From Microbacterium oryzae (GTDB lineage: Bacteria > Actinomycetota > Actinomycetes > Actinomycetales > Microbacteriaceae), in NCBI RefSeq assembly GCF_009735645.1, contig NZ_CP032550.1, positions 2,852,001-2,916,000 of the forward strand: 64,000 nt of DNA, given 5' to 3'. Within the stretch, counting starts at the first letter, position 1, and the number at the start of each line of letters is the position of its first letter. Shown one piece after another: positions 26,796-35,783 of the stretch. Position numbers and translations under genes: made by a program. Under the pieces are notes generated by a model that had not been told where the DNA came from, ran no database searches, and saw only the letters and a program-made list of their open reading frames with translations.

Positions 26796-27740
26796 TCACG
26801 CCCCGGGCTTGTGCGTCTCGATCGCGACGATCCCGGCTCCCGGGTGCTCGACCGACACGTGCACGACCGCGAACGCGCCGGGGTCGAGGGTCGACGCGCT
26901 CTCGAGCTCGGGGCCGCTGACGGTACCGGTGGCCAGGGCCAGCTCCCGGAGGATGGCGGGGATCACCGGACGATGGCTGCAGAGAACGGATGGCCGCCCC
27001 GCCCGCACGCGCCGGCCCACGACCTCGCGGACGTCCGCCGTGCCATCCGACCACGCGTCCTGGCTGATGAGCGAGGTCTTCGTGACGCGGCGACGCAGCG
27101 CCTTCGACAGGGGTGCGACGGTCTTCACGCAGCGCTCGGCGGGGCTCGAGATGATCTTGCGCACGCCGAACGCGCTCACCGCGCCGACCACGGCCTTCGC
27201 CTGCTCCTTGCCGCGCGGATGCAGCGGCCGGTCGGTGTCCTCGCCGTCCCAGTCGTCGCGGGAGACGGCCTTGCCGTGCCGCAGCACCACGATGGGGAAG
27301 GTGCGGAGGCTCGCCGAGCGCCGCAGCCGCTCGAAGCGGTCCAGGATGTCCTGGTCGACCGGGTAGCTCAGCCGTTCGCGGGCGGCGGCGACGGTCACCC
27401 ACTCCAGCCCCGCGATCTCCTTGTTGGGGACGAACGTGCTGGCCTGGATGGCCTCGGTCGTCGCCTCCGCGGCCCAGTAGTGCACGATCTTCTCGCGTCC
27501 GGACGGCTGGATGTAGACGGACTGGCCGACGGATGGCCCGAGGGCGACGCGCAGGCCCGTCTCCTCGTGGATCTCCCGCACCGCGGTCTGCGGGAGCATC
27601 TCGCCCGGGTCCAGCTTCCCCTTCGGCAGGGAGACGTCGCGGTACTTGCCTCGGTGCACGAGCAGGACGAGGAGCTCGCCGTCCAGCTCGCGCCAGACCA
27701 CGCACCCCGCCGCGTACACGGGCCGACGGCTCGAGCTCAT
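26796..27740 (-). CDS. mutT1: Nudix hydrolase fused to histidine phosphatase (MutT1-like)
   Basis: A 314-residue two-domain enzyme. The Nudix box runs from GKLDPGE to EIHEETG (about residues 41-63). From about residue 148 a histidine phosphatase domain begins with VVLRHGKA and includes SSPAERC and CSHRPVI. This fusion is that of mycobacterial MutT1, which hydrolyses 8-oxo-dGTP and diadenosine polyphosphates. ATG 27740 overlaps the ppk stop (ATGA). In Mycobacterium the two genes are also neighbours, supporting a link with polyphosphate and nucleotide homeostasis. Confidence 0.9.
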   Translation of the reverse strand: MSSSRRPVYAAGCVVWRELDGELLVLLVHRGKYRDVSLPKGKLDPGEMLPQTAVREIHEETGLRVALGPSVGQSVYIQPSGREKIVHYWAAEATTEAIQASTFVPNKEIAGLEWVTVAAARERLSYPVDQDILDRFERLRRSASLRTFPIVVLRHGKAVSRDDWDGEDTDRPLHPRGKEQAKAVVGAVSAFGVRKIISSPAERCVKTVAPLSKALRRRVTKTSLISQDAWSDGTADVREVVGRRVRAGRPSVLCSHRPVIPAILRELALATGTVSGPELESASTLDPGAFAVVHVSVEHPGAGIVAIETHKPGA

Positions 27741-29920
27741 CGAGCCGCGCGCGGACGGCGGCGACGCTGGATCGCGGCCATGGTCCGGTCCTGCACATCG
27801 GCGAGCGGGCGGCCCTTGTCGTCGCGGTGGTGCCGCGTCCACACGCCCTCCGCCCCGAGGTGCCACGTCGCGCTCGCGTCGTCCATCCCGAGGTCGAAGA
27901 ACGACTGCAGCTCCTTGATGTGCTCGGGGCTCGTCACGCGCACGAGCGCCTCGACGCGGCGGTCGAGGTTGCGGTGCATCATGTCGGCGCTGCCGATGTA
28001 GACCTCGGGGTCGCCGTCGTTCGCGAACGCGAAGATGCGCGCGTGCTCGAGGTAGCGCCCCAGCACGCTGCGCACGCGGATGTTGTCGCTCACGCCCGGC
28101 AGGTCGACGCGCAGACTGCAGATGCCGCGGACCCACACGTCGACCTGCACGCCGGCCAGCGATGCGCGGTAGAGCGCGTCGATGATCTGCTCGTCGACCA
28201 TGGAGTTGACCTTGATGCGCACATGTGCGGGCTTGCCCGCGGCGGCGTGACGGCGCTCGCGGTCGATGAGGCGCAGGAGCCCCTTCCGCAGGTGCAGGGG
28301 GGCGACGAGCAGGCGCTTGAACTTCTTCTCGATCGCGTACCCGCTCAGCTCGTTGAACAGGCGGGTGACGTCGCGGCCCACCTCGGGGCTGCAGGTGAAG
28401 AGCCCGAGATCCTCGTAGATGCGGCTGGTCTTCGGGTTGTAGTTGCCCGTGCCGACGTGCGTGTAGTGCCGCAGCACGCCCTTCTCCTCGCGGATGACGA
28501 GCGCGAGCTTGCAGTGCGTCTTCAGCCCGACGAGGCCGTAGACGACGTGCACGCCGGCCTTCTCGAGCTTGCGCGCCCACTCGATGTTGTTGGCCTCGTC
28601 GAAGCGCGCCTTCACCTCGACCAGGGCGAGCACCTGCTTGCCCGACTCCGCGGCGTCGATGAGCGCCTGCACGATGGGGCTGTCGCCCGAGGTCCGGTAG
28701 AGGGTCTGCTTGATGGCGAGCACGTGCGGGTCGCGCGCGGCCTGCTCGAGGAACGCCTGCACGCTCGTCGCGAACGACTCGTACGGGTGGTGCACGAGCA
28801 CGTCGCCCTTGCGGATGGCGCGGAAGATGTCGCCGCGCGCGTGCTTGGAGTCGGCATCCGCGGCCTGGAACGCCAGCGGCGTCACCGGCAGGTGCGGGGT
28901 GTACTTCAGCTCGGGACGGTCGATGCGGCTGAGCCCGAACAGCGAGCGCAGGTCGAGCGGCGACGGCAGGCGGTAGACCTCCTGCTCGGAGATGTCGAGC
29001 TCCCGGATGAGGAGGTCGAGCGTGACGTCGTCCATGTCCTCGGTGATCTCCAGGCGGATGGGCGGGCCGAAGCGCCGCCGCAGCAGCTCGGCCTCCAGCG
29101 CCTGGATGAGGTTCTCCGACTCGTCCTCCTCGATCGTCACGTCCTCGTTGCGCGTGAGGCGGAACGCGTGGTGATCGAGGATCTCCATGCCGGGGAAGAG
29201 GTCGGCGAGGTTCTCGGCGATGAGGTCCTCGAGCGCGATGAACCGGATGCTGTCGGGGGCGTCGTCCTTCGCCGGCACCGGAACGAGACGCGGCAGCATC
29301 GGCGGCACCTTGAGGCGCGCGAACTCCTCGCGGCCCGTGCGCGCGTTGCGAATCCGGATGGCCAGGTTCAGCGAGAGGCCGGAGATGTACGGGAACGGGT
29401 GGGCCGGGTCGACCGCGAGCGGCATGAGCACCGGGAAGACCTGGGTCTGGAAGTAGTCGTAGAGGTACTCGCGCTCGCCGTCGTCGAGCTCGTCCCATCG
29501 CGCGAAGTCGATGCCCGCCTCCGAGAGGGCGGGCTTCACCTCCTCGTTCCACACCTCGGCGTGACGGGCCTGGAGCTCGTGCGCGAGGTCGGAGATGTTG
29601 GAGAGCACCTTGGCGGGGGCCGTGCCGATGTTGCTCGGCACGGCGAGGCCGGTGACGATGCGGCGCTTGAGGCCCGCCACGCGCACCATGAAGAACTCGT
29701 CGAGATTGCTGGCGAAGATCGCCAGGAAGTTCGCGCGCTCCAGGAGCGGCAGCGTGGGGTCCTCGGCGAGCTCCAGCACGCGGTTGTTGAACGCGAGCCA
29801 GCTGAGCTCGCGGTCCATGAAGCGGTGCTCGGGGAGGTCCGCGTCGGGCGCCTCCACCATCTCGTCGAAGTCGTCGTCCTCCGTGTCGAAGCCGGGGTCG
29901 ACCAGCGGCGCATCCGTCAT
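27737..29920 (-). CDS. ppk: Polyphosphate kinase
   Basis: Makes inorganic polyphosphate from ATP reversibly. The 727-residue PPK1-type protein shows [16 protein letters not shown] near residue 35 and the phospholipase-D-like catalytic domain. HVGTGNYNP carries the autophosphorylated His, and a second conserved His lies in [10 protein letters not shown] near the C-terminus. The N-terminus is Asp-rich. CAGGAT lies six bases before ATG 29920. It overlaps the downstream MutT1-like gene and lies about 50 bases after glnR on the same strand. Confidence 0.96.
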   Translation of the reverse strand: MTDAPLVDPGFDTEDDDFDEMVEAPDADLPEHRFMDRELSWLAFNNRVLELAEDPTLPLLERANFLAIFASNLDEFFMVRVAGLKRRIVTGLAVPSNIGTAPAKVLSNISDLAHELQARHAEVWNEEVKPALSEAGIDFARWDELDDGEREYLYDYFQTQVFPVLMPLAVDPAHPFPYISGLSLNLAIRIRNARTGREEFARLKVPPMLPRLVPVPAKDDAPDSIRFIALEDLIAENLADLFPGMEILDHHAFRLTRNEDVTIEEDESENLIQALEAELLRRRFGPPIRLEITEDMDDVTLDLLIRELDISEQEVYRLPSPLDLRSLFGLSRIDRPELKYTPHLPVTPLAFQAADADSKHARGDIFRAIRKGDVLVHHPYESFATSVQAFLEQAARDPHVLAIKQTLYRTSGDSPIVQALIDAAESGKQVLALVEVKARFDEANNIEWARKLEKAGVHVVYGLVGLKTHCKLALVIREEKGVLRHYTHVGTGNYNPKTSRIYEDLGLFTCSPEVGRDVTRLFNELSGYAIEKKFKRLLVAPLHLRKGLLRLIDRERRHAAAGKPAHVRIKVNSMVDEQIIDALYRASLAGVQVDVWVRGICSLRVDLPGVSDNIRVRSVLGRYLEHARIFAFANDGDPEVYIGSADMMHRNLDRRVEALVRVTSPEHIKELQSFFDLGMDDASATWHLGAEGVWTRHHRDDKGRPLADVQDRTMAAIQRRRRPRAAR

Positions 29921-29969
29921 GTGCCTATCCTGGCACCCGCCGGAGACGCTCGCGAGAACGGATCGCGGC

Positions 29970-30653
29970 TCAGCCTCTTCCGCGCGACGTCTCGTCCTCG
30001 TCGGCCGTGAACCGGTAGCCGACATTGCGGACGGTGCCGATGAGCTGCTCCAGGTCCCCGAGCTTGGCGCGCAGACGCCGCACATGCACGTCGACGGTGC
30101 GCGTGCCGCCGAAGTAGTCGTAGCCCCAGACCTCGCTGAGCAGCTGCTCGCGCGTGAACACGCGGGAGGGGTGCAGCGCGAGGAAGTGCAGGAGCTGGAA
30201 CTCCTTGTAGGTGAGATCGAGCGGCTTGCCGTTGACCTTCGCCGAGTAGGCGGACTCGTCGATCGTGATCCCCGACGTCTGGATGCGCCCCGAGGTCTCC
30301 TCCGGCGTGCGCCTCCCGAGCGCCAGCCGCACCCGTGCGTCCGCCTCGGCGGGGCCGGCCGTGGTGAGGATGACGTCGTCCACACCCCATTCCGGGGAGA
30401 TGGCGGCCAGCCCGCCTTCCGTGACGATGAGCACCACCGGCGCGGAGACGCCCGCGGTCGCCAGCAGCTTGCACAGCGACTTGGCGCCGACGAGGTCCAC
30501 GCGCGCATCGAGGAGCACCGCGTCGGCGTCGGCCGCCTCCACCAGATGGGCGGCGTCGGCGGGAGCCGTCCGCACGCGGTGGCTCAGGAGCTCGAGCGCG
30601 GGCAGGGGGGCTTCTCCGCCGGGGGCGGAGCTGAGCACGAGGAGCTGAGCCAA
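29970..30653 (-). CDS. glnR: OmpR-family regulator, GlnR type
   Basis: A 227-residue DNA-binding regulator. The N-terminal receiver is atypical of GlnR (LVVTEGG-like [20 protein letters not shown]) and keeps an Asp in [10 protein letters not shown]. The C-terminal winged helix contains [36 protein letters not shown] and [10 protein letters not shown], very close to streptomycete GlnR. GlnR controls ammonium assimilation genes and works without a partner kinase. The start codon is TTG, with AAAGGAC seven bases upstream. It lies upstream of ppk on the same strand. Confidence 0.88.
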   Translation of the reverse strand: MAQLLVLSSAPGGEAPLPALELLSHRVRTAPADAAHLVEAADADAVLLDARVDLVGAKSLCKLLATAGVSAPVVLIVTEGGLAAISPEWGVDDVILTTAGPAEADARVRLALGRRTPEETSGRIQTSGITIDESAYSAKVNGKPLDLTYKEFQLLHFLALHPSRVFTREQLLSEVWGYDYFGGTRTVDVHVRRLRAKLGDLEQLIGTVRNVGYRFTADEDETSRGRG

Positions 30654-30773
30654 GCGAAGTCCTTTCGCGGCGGTGGGGTCCGCCCCGTGTCTCCGATGAT
30701 AGGGGGCGCCGGCGTCGGCCTCTGACGGGGCGTCATCGCCGCACGCGCAGGGTCATCCGCGACAATGGACGGC

Positions 30774-31064
30774 ATGACCGATCCCGACGTCGCTCCGCGC
30801 AGGTTCCCCCTCGGCTTCGTCGTGACGTGGGGATTCGCGTTCCTCGCGGCGATCGCGATCGGGGCCTTCGCGCCGGCCGCCGATCAGGCGGGCTGGTTCG
30901 CCGTGGGCGCCGGGGCCACGCTGCTCGTCGCGTTCGCGGCGGAGCTGCGGGTCGGGCAGGCGCGCGGCTTCATCTTCCGCGTCGCGGCGGCGGCGGTCGG
31001 CGGCGTGGTGCTGCTCGGCGCGCTGTCGGCCCTGTTCAGCCTCGCCGCGATCGTCCCCGACTGA
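30774..31064 (+). CDS. Small membrane protein
   Basis: A 96-residue hydrophobic protein with three predicted helices (FPLGFVVTWGFAFLAAIAIG, WFAVGAGATLLVAFAAEL, FIFRVAAAAVGGVVLLGALS). RVGQARGF lies between helices 2 and 3. No family was recognised. A GACAAT box lies seven bases before ATG 30774; ATG 30765 in the same frame would add three residues and sits in the promoter itself. It is divergent from glnR. Confidence 0.75.
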   Translation: MTDPDVAPRRFPLGFVVTWGFAFLAAIAIGAFAPAADQAGWFAVGAGATLLVAFAAELRVGQARGFIFRVAAAAVGGVVLLGALSALFSLAAIVPD

Positions 31065-31101
31065 GTCCGCCCGGCGGTCGCCGCGCCTCGCCGGAGCGGA
31101 C

Positions 31102-31107
31102 TAGACT
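31102..31107 (+). promoter_or_regulatory. -10 hexamer of the 37-codon gene
   Basis: TAGACT with six bases (GAGCCC) to ATG 31114. It is the main support for this very short gene. Confidence 0.6.
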
Positions 31108-31113
31108 GAGCCC

Positions 31114-31227
31114 ATGGATCTCGTCGCCCTCGAACTGTTCTTCGTCGGCCTGCTGGGCCTCGCGAGTCTCGCGATCGCCTTCTGCTCCGGCGCAGTGATC
31201 GTCAACCTCTTCCGCGGCCAGCGCTGA
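31114..31227 (+). CDS. 37-residue single-pass membrane microprotein
   Basis: A short frame encoding one hydrophobic helix (LFFVGLLGLASLAIAFCSGA) with an acidic N-terminus (MDLVALE) and a basic tail ending FRGQR. Its charge layout fits an N-out, C-in orientation. It starts at an ATG six bases after TAGACT and ends 16 bases before the nitrobindin-like gene, so both may share a transcript. No family was recognised. Small size is a reason for caution; the promoter geometry and helix design are reasons to believe it. Confidence 0.6.
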   Translation: MDLVALELFFVGLLGLASLAIAFCSGAVIVNLFRGQR

Positions 31228-31243
31228 GTCAGGGCGGAGCCTC

Positions 31244-31849
31244 GTGATCGAGATTCCGACCGACCTCCCCGCCGACCTCGTTCCGCTGTCCTGGCTGATC
31301 GGCGTGTGGGAGGGAACCGGCGTCGTCGACTACCGGGTCGGCGACACGCACTTCGAGGGTGAGTTCACCCATCGCGTGAGCTTCAGCCACGATGGCGGCC
31401 CGTACCTGAACTACGCCGCGACCGCGTGGCTCGCCGCCGACGGGGAGCGTCCTGCGCAGCAGCTCGTCGCCGAGACGGGCTTCTGGCGCCTCTCGCGACC
31501 CGCCACCGCCGCCACCCCCGGGCCCGGCCTGCTGCCCGCCCTCGAGACCGCGCCCATCCGCACCGCCGACGATGTCGAGCAGCTGCGCACGGACGGCGGC
31601 GGATTCGAGATCGAGGTCAACCTCGTCCACGCCGACGGCGTCAGCGAGCTGTACCTGGGCGAGGTGAAGGGCCCGCGCATCGACATCGCCACGGACGCCG
31701 TCGTGCGCACCGCGGGCGCGAAGCCGTATGCGGCCGCGACCCGCATGTACGGCCTCGTCGACGGGCACCTGCTGTGGGCGTGGGACATCGCCGCACTCGG
31801 CCGCGAGCTCGGCTCGCACGCCTCCGCGCGCCTCGCCCGCGTCGACTGA
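31244..31849 (+). CDS. Nitrobindin-like heme-binding beta-barrel protein (DUF1794)
   Basis: A 201-residue FABP-like protein with the family signature GVWEGTG near residue 26 and a conserved C-terminal MYGLVDGHLLWAWDIAA. An internal His-containing strand precedes it. Nitrobindins bind ferric heme through a His and can isomerise peroxynitrite to nitrate; this activity is inferred. The GTG start has GGAG upstream. Homologues lie near ygfZ and glnR in mycobacteria, matching this context. Confidence 0.88.
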   Translation: MIEIPTDLPADLVPLSWLIGVWEGTGVVDYRVGDTHFEGEFTHRVSFSHDGGPYLNYAATAWLAADGERPAQQLVAETGFWRLSRPATAATPGPGLLPALETAPIRTADDVEQLRTDGGGFEIEVNLVHADGVSELYLGEVKGPRIDIATDAVVRTAGAKPYAAATRMYGLVDGHLLWAWDIAALGRELGSHASARLARVD

Positions 31850-31902
31850 GCCCCCATGCGTCGGGCCGCCTCCGCCTGTCGGAGGGCTCCGCGCTCGCGA
31901 GA

Positions 31903-31980
31903 CTAGCGCTGGTCGTCGAGACCAGCGCCGGGAACGCTAGCCTCGACGCCCGGCGCTAGGGCTGGTGTTCCCGGCGCTAG
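31903..31980 (+). other. Structured spacer with overlapping hairpins
   Basis: After the nitrobindin-like gene, two inverted repeats overlap. One is a perfect 9-bp hairpin (31906-31914 with 31920-31928). The other is a perfect 12-bp repeat (31924-31935 with 31967-31978). They share 31924-31928, so they cannot both form. CTAGCGCTGG at 31903-31912 can also pair with 31971-31980 with one wobble. It may be a terminator with alternative folds. Confidence 0.6.
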
Positions 31981-32041
31981 GACCGGCGCTCCGGACGCCA
32001 GGCACGTGTCGGGCGCCGAGCCGCCTCGGAGCCGGGTGGCG

Positions 32042-32047
32042 GACAAT
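32042..32047 (+). promoter_or_regulatory. -10 box of ygfZ
   Basis: GACAAT with six bases to ATG 32054. The same box lies before the 96-residue protein gene at 30774. Confidence 0.45.
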
Positions 32048-32053
32048 GGGAGC

Positions 32054-33154
32054 ATGACCGATCCCTTCTCCCAGCTGCCCGGTGCCGTGAACGGCGACGA
32101 GGGCGTCGAGCACTTCGGCGACCCGGTCCGCGAGCAGCGCCGCCTCCTCGCGGGCGACGCGATCGTGCCGCGCGGGGACCGCGCCGTCGTGCGGGTCGCG
32201 GGGGAGGACCGTCTCACCTGGCTCGACTCCATCACCTCCCAGGCGCTGAAGCGGCTCACGCCGGGTGAGAGCACCGAGCTGCTCGTCCTCGACCCGCACG
32301 GGCACATCGAGCACGCCGCGGCGGTCGTCGACGACGGCGAGGCGGTCTGGCTCATCGCGGACGCGGGCGACGCCCCGAAGCTCGCGAAGTGGCTCGGCAT
32401 GATGCGCTTCCGTGCGCGCGTCGAGGTCGCCGAGCGCCCCGACCTCAGGGTCGTCGGATTCGTCGCGGGCGGCGCGGCCGAGGAGCGGGCCGTCGGCGCC
32501 GCGCTCCACCCGGCGGACCGGCCGCTCGTCTGGCGCGACCCGTGGACGGGCGTCGGTCAGGGCGGATGGCAGTACGCCCGCGTCGAGGAGCACCCCGGCA
32601 CGCAGCTGGCGTGGGCCGAGGCGATCGTCGACGAGGCGGGGGCCGCCGCCCTCGCCGAGCACGGCGACGTCGCCGGACTGCTCGCGGCCGAGGCCCTCCG
32701 CATCGCCGCATGGCGACCCCGCTGGAGCCGCGAGGTCGACGAGCGCTCGCTGCCGCACGAGACCGACTGGCTGCGCAGCGCCGTGCACCTCGACAAGGGC
32801 TGCTACCGGGGTCAGGAGACCGTCGCCAAGGTGCACAACCTCGGCCACCCGCCGCGCCGCGTGGCGATGCTGCACCTCGACGGGAGCGAGAGCGTTCTGC
32901 CCGCGCCCGGCGCGGTGGTGCGCGACGGGGAGAGCGAGGCGGGGCGCATCACGTCCGTCGCGCGCCATCACGAGCTCGGACCCATCGCGCTCGCCGTGCT
33001 GACCCGGCGCACACCCGCCGACGCCCCGCTCGTCGTCGACGTCGACGGGGTGGCCGTCGCCGCCGCGCAGGAGGTCGTGGTGCCCGCCGACGCGGGGGCC
33101 ACGGCCGAGGTGCCGCGCATCACGCGCCTCTCGCGCCGCCCGCTCGCCCAGTAG
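32054..33154 (+). CDS. ygfZ: YgfZ/GcvT-like folate-binding protein
   Basis: A 366-residue homologue of YgfZ (eukaryotic IBA57), a tetrahydrofolate-binding factor needed for Fe-S enzymes such as MiaB. The signature KGCYRGQE lies near residues 248-255 with the key Cys at 250. The N-terminal fold resembles the T-protein of glycine cleavage. ATG 32054 has GACAAT six bases upstream. It follows the nitrobindin-like gene on the same strand but behind a structured spacer. Confidence 0.9.
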   Translation: MTDPFSQLPGAVNGDEGVEHFGDPVREQRRLLAGDAIVPRGDRAVVRVAGEDRLTWLDSITSQALKRLTPGESTELLVLDPHGHIEHAAAVVDDGEAVWLIADAGDAPKLAKWLGMMRFRARVEVAERPDLRVVGFVAGGAAEERAVGAALHPADRPLVWRDPWTGVGQGGWQYARVEEHPGTQLAWAEAIVDEAGAAALAEHGDVAGLLAAEALRIAAWRPRWSREVDERSLPHETDWLRSAVHLDKGCYRGQETVAKVHNLGHPPRRVAMLHLDGSESVLPAPGAVVRDGESEAGRITSVARHHELGPIALAVLTRRTPADAPLVVDVDGVAVAAAQEVVVPADAGATAEVPRITRLSRRPLAQ

Positions 33155-33172
33155 GCGGCGCGTCCGCGCCGC
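33155..33172. terminator. Weak hairpin between ygfZ and the methyltransferase gene
   Basis: GCGGCGCG and CGCGCCGC arms sit immediately after the ygfZ stop. The loop is very tight, so terminator strength is doubtful. Confidence 0.35.
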
Positions 33173-33199
33173 GCTGCCCGCCGAGCGGGGAGCGTGCGC

Positions 33200-34021
33200 T
33201 CACTCCGCCGGCGCGACCGCCGACCAGGGCAGGGTGATCTCGCCGAGGCGCCAGCGGCGCGGCGCGCGCGCGATCGGCCATCCGCCGCGACGCAGCGCGT
33301 CGACCGTGGCCAGCCACCGCTGCACGGGGCCGAACGTCGACAGTGGCGCCGCGCGCTCCCATTCACTGTCGAGCGCCTGCAGGAACGCGTGGACCGGCTC
33401 GCCGGGCACATTGCGGTGGATGAGGGCCTTGGGCAGCCGCTCGGCGACGACGCCGGGCCGCTCCAGCTGCGCGAGACGCAGCGAGACGGAGAAGCGGAGC
33501 GGCTCGCCCGACGGCGCGACGTCGACCCACGACGAGATGCGCCCGAGCTCATCGCACGTGCCCTCCACCAGCACCCCCTCCGGAGCCAGGCGCTCCGCCA
33601 TCCGGCCCCACGCGCCGCGCACCTCGTGCTCGTCGTACTGGCGCAGCACGTTGAACGCGCGGATCACAGCCGGGCGTCGCCCGCCCTCGAGGGGCACCTC
33701 GAAGCCGCCGCGCGCAAACGACACGGGCAGGTCCGCCGCGAACACGGTGCGCCCCGCCCGCACCTCCTCGAGCTGGGCCCGCGCACGCGCCACCCGCTCG
33801 GGGTCGATCTCCAGCCCGCGCACCGCGACGTCCGGCCGCGCGCGGCGCAGACGGCTCGCGAGCTCGAACGCCGTCACCCCGCTCGCGCCGAAGCCGAGAT
33901 CGACGACGAGCGGATGGTCGGCGTCGCGCAGGGCGGGATGGGCGGCGATCCAGCGGTCCACGCGACGGAGCCGATTGGTGCCGGTGGTGCCGCGGGTGGG
34001 GCGGCCCTCGGTCGTCGGCAT
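33200..34021 (-). CDS. Class I SAM-dependent methyltransferase-like protein
   Basis: A 273-residue protein with motif [11 protein letters not shown] near residue 40 and an acidic end of strand 2 (LEIDPERV), both expected for SAM binding. [12 protein letters not shown] and [11 protein letters not shown] occupy later strands. It lacks an obvious catalytic tetrapeptide for DNA, RNA or protein methylation. The substrate is unknown. A GAGAAT box and GGAGG lie just before ATG 34021. It is divergent from gpmA. Confidence 0.8.
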   Translation of the reverse strand: MPTTEGRPTRGTTGTNRLRRVDRWIAAHPALRDADHPLVVDLGFGASGVTAFELASRLRRARPDVAVRGLEIDPERVARARAQLEEVRAGRTVFAADLPVSFARGGFEVPLEGGRRPAVIRAFNVLRQYDEHEVRGAWGRMAERLAPEGVLVEGTCDELGRISSWVDVAPSGEPLRFSVSLRLAQLERPGVVAERLPKALIHRNVPGEPVHAFLQALDSEWERAAPLSTFGPVQRWLATVDALRRGGWPIARAPRRWRLGEITLPWSAVAPAE

Positions 34022-34079
34022 GCCTCCATTCTCGCCCGCCGTCGACGGCGCCGCCGTCGGCCGCCCCGCCGCGGCTCGG

Positions 34080-34085
34080 TAGCAT
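34080..34085 (+). promoter_or_regulatory. -10 hexamer of gpmA
   Basis: TAGCAT with seven bases to ATG 34093. It overlaps the alternative ATG 34084, which is therefore unlikely. Confidence 0.5.
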
Positions 34086-34092
34086 GGCGGGT

Positions 34093-34836
34093 ATGACGCA
34101 CACCCTGATCCTGCTCCGCCACGGGCAGAGCGACTGGAACGAGAAGAACCTCTTCACCGGATGGGTCGACGTCCGACTCACCGAGCAGGGGAAGCGCGAG
34201 GCTCAGCGCGGCGGGGAGCTGCTGCGCGAGCAGGGCGTCCTGCCCGACATCCTGCACTCCTCGGTGCTGAGCCGGGCCATCCAGACCGCCGACATCGCGC
34301 TCGACGCGGCCGACCGTCTGTGGATCCCCGTCAAGCGCTCGTGGCGCCTCAACGAGCGCCACTACGGCGCGCTCCAGGGCAAGGACAAGGCGCAGACGCT
34401 CGCCGAGTTCGGCGAGGAGAAGTTCATGGAATGGCGCCGTTCGTTCGACGTGCCGCCGCCCGTGATCGACCCCGAGGACGAGTACGCCCAGACGCACGAC
34501 CCGCGCTACGTCGGCATCGACGGCGAGATCCCCGGCACCGAGTCGCTGAAGATCGTCATCGACCGCCTGCTGCCGTACTGGGAGGGCGAGATCGTCCCCG
34601 ATCTCAAGGCCGGCAAGACCGTGCTCGTCGCCGCTCACGGCAACTCGCTGCGCGCGCTCGTGAAGCACCTCGACGGCATCAGCGACGACGACATCGCCGG
34701 CCTCAACATCCCGACCGGCATCCCGCTCGTGTACGAGCTCGACGACGACATGAAGCCGACCGGCGCGAGCCGCTACCTCGACCCCGAGGCTGCCGCCGCC
34801 GGTGCCGCCGCCGTCGCCGCGCAGGGCAAGAAGTGA
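34093..34836 (+). CDS. gpmA: 2,3-bisphosphoglycerate-dependent phosphoglycerate mutase
   Basis: Interconverts 3- and 2-phosphoglycerate in glycolysis and gluconeogenesis. The 247-residue enzyme has [10 protein letters not shown] with the phosphorylated His at residue 10, [14 protein letters not shown] with the conserved Glu-Arg-His-Tyr region, and [11 protein letters not shown] with the second active-site His. ATG 34093 gives the usual family length. Its position beside phoU-senX3-regX3 matches mycobacterial gpm1-senX3-regX3. Confidence 0.96.
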   Translation: MTHTLILLRHGQSDWNEKNLFTGWVDVRLTEQGKREAQRGGELLREQGVLPDILHSSVLSRAIQTADIALDAADRLWIPVKRSWRLNERHYGALQGKDKAQTLAEFGEEKFMEWRRSFDVPPPVIDPEDEYAQTHDPRYVGIDGEIPGTESLKIVIDRLLPYWEGEIVPDLKAGKTVLVAAHGNSLRALVKHLDGISDDDIAGLNIPTGIPLVYELDDDMKPTGASRYLDPEAAAAGAAAVAAQGKK

Positions 34837-34846
34837 CGCGCTGACT

Positions 34847-34894
34847 CCGCACGACGAAGCGCCCCGCCGATCGGCGGGGCGCTTCGTCGTGCGG
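34847..34894. terminator. Strong bidirectional terminator between gpmA and phoU
   Basis: A perfect 22-bp stem (34847-34868 with 34873-34894) and GATC loop between convergent stops. Confidence 0.9.
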
Positions 34895-34900
34895 GGCGGC

Positions 34901-35599
34901 TCAGACGCCGAAGTGCGAGGTGCGCTCGTCGGCGGCGGCGATCTCCGGATCCGTGGACCCGGTCCAGTCGCCGGTGGCGAGGTAGACGATCTTCTTCGCG
35001 ATCGAGACCGCGTGGTCGCCGAAGCGCTCGTGGTAGCGGCTGGCGAGCGCGGCGTCGATGACGTGGCCGACGTCGCCGGAGAACGCCTCGCTCAGCACCT
35101 TCTCGTAGACGGTGGCGTGCAGCTCGTCGATGAGGTCGTCGGCGTCGCGGATCTGCGCGGCAAAGGCGAGGTCCTGCGTGCGGAGCAGCTCGACGAGGGT
35201 GCGCGCGACGCTGACGTCGAGCTTGCCCATCTTCACGAAGGTGCTCTTCAGGCCCTTCGGGATGGCCCGCTCGGGGAAGCGGGAGCGCGCCAGCTGCGCG
35301 ATGTGCTCGGCGAGGTCGCCCATCCGCTCGAGCGACGCGCTCGTCCGCAGTGCGCTGACGATGATGCGCAGATCGCGCGCCACCGGCTGCTGCATGGCGA
35401 GGGTGTCGATCGCGAGCTCGTCGACCGAGAGCGCGAGCTCGTCGATGCGCGCGTCGTCGGCGATGACCTCCTCGGCGAGCGACACGTCGCCGGTCTCGAA
35501 GGCGATCGTCGCCTTGTCGATGGCCACGGTGACCAGCTCGGCGATCTCGACCAGCCGGGTCTGAATGTCCTCGAGGGCCTGGTGGAAGACTTCGCGCAT
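34901..35599 (-). CDS. phoU: Phosphate uptake regulator PhoU
   Basis: A 232-residue all-helical regulator of the Pst phosphate transporter and SenX3-type kinase. It contains two PhoU repeats, with E/DxxxD metal-binding positions, in VIADDARIDELALSVDE and IRDADDLIDELH. ATG 35599 was chosen because GAAAGG precedes it; an open frame extends to 35701. It is divergent from senX3-regX3, with which it likely acts in phosphate sensing. No pst genes are in the window. Confidence 0.94.
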   Translation of the reverse strand: MREVFHQALEDIQTRLVEIAELVTVAIDKATIAFETGDVSLAEEVIADDARIDELALSVDELAIDTLAMQQPVARDLRIIVSALRTSASLERMGDLAEHIAQLARSRFPERAIPKGLKSTFVKMGKLDVSVARTLVELLRTQDLAFAAQIRDADDLIDELHATVYEKVLSEAFSGDVGHVIDAALASRYHERFGDHAVSIAKKIVYLATGDWTGSTDPEIAAADERTSHFGV

Positions 35600-35771
35600 C
35601 GGGCGAACCTTTCGTCGGTGTCGGATCTGCCGCAGGCGGCGGCGGTCGCACGTCCAGCGCGCTCGGCGATCCTCGACCTCGAAGGTGAACGGCCGGTGCA
35701 CGCGGGGTGAACACTGGGTCGAGGCTACCTCGCACGAGCCCGTTCGCAGGGGAGGGCTCTCGGCTGCACTC

Positions 35772-35777
35772 TACTCT
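35772..35777 (+). promoter_or_regulatory. -10 hexamer of senX3-regX3
   Basis: TACTCT with six bases (GGAGAC) to ATG 35784. It fixes the start well inside a longer frame from 35565. Confidence 0.5.
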
Positions 35778-35783
35778 GGAGAC

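Noticed and set aside
27749..29552. Upstream part of the 918-codon minus frame ending in the Nudix/phosphatase protein
   Set aside because: The part beyond 27740 lies inside ppk out of frame; the Nudix start overlaps the ppk stop with ATGA.
27533..30010. Plus-strand frame of 825 codons across the Nudix and ppk genes
   Set aside because: Shadow of ppk; no domain and no start signal.
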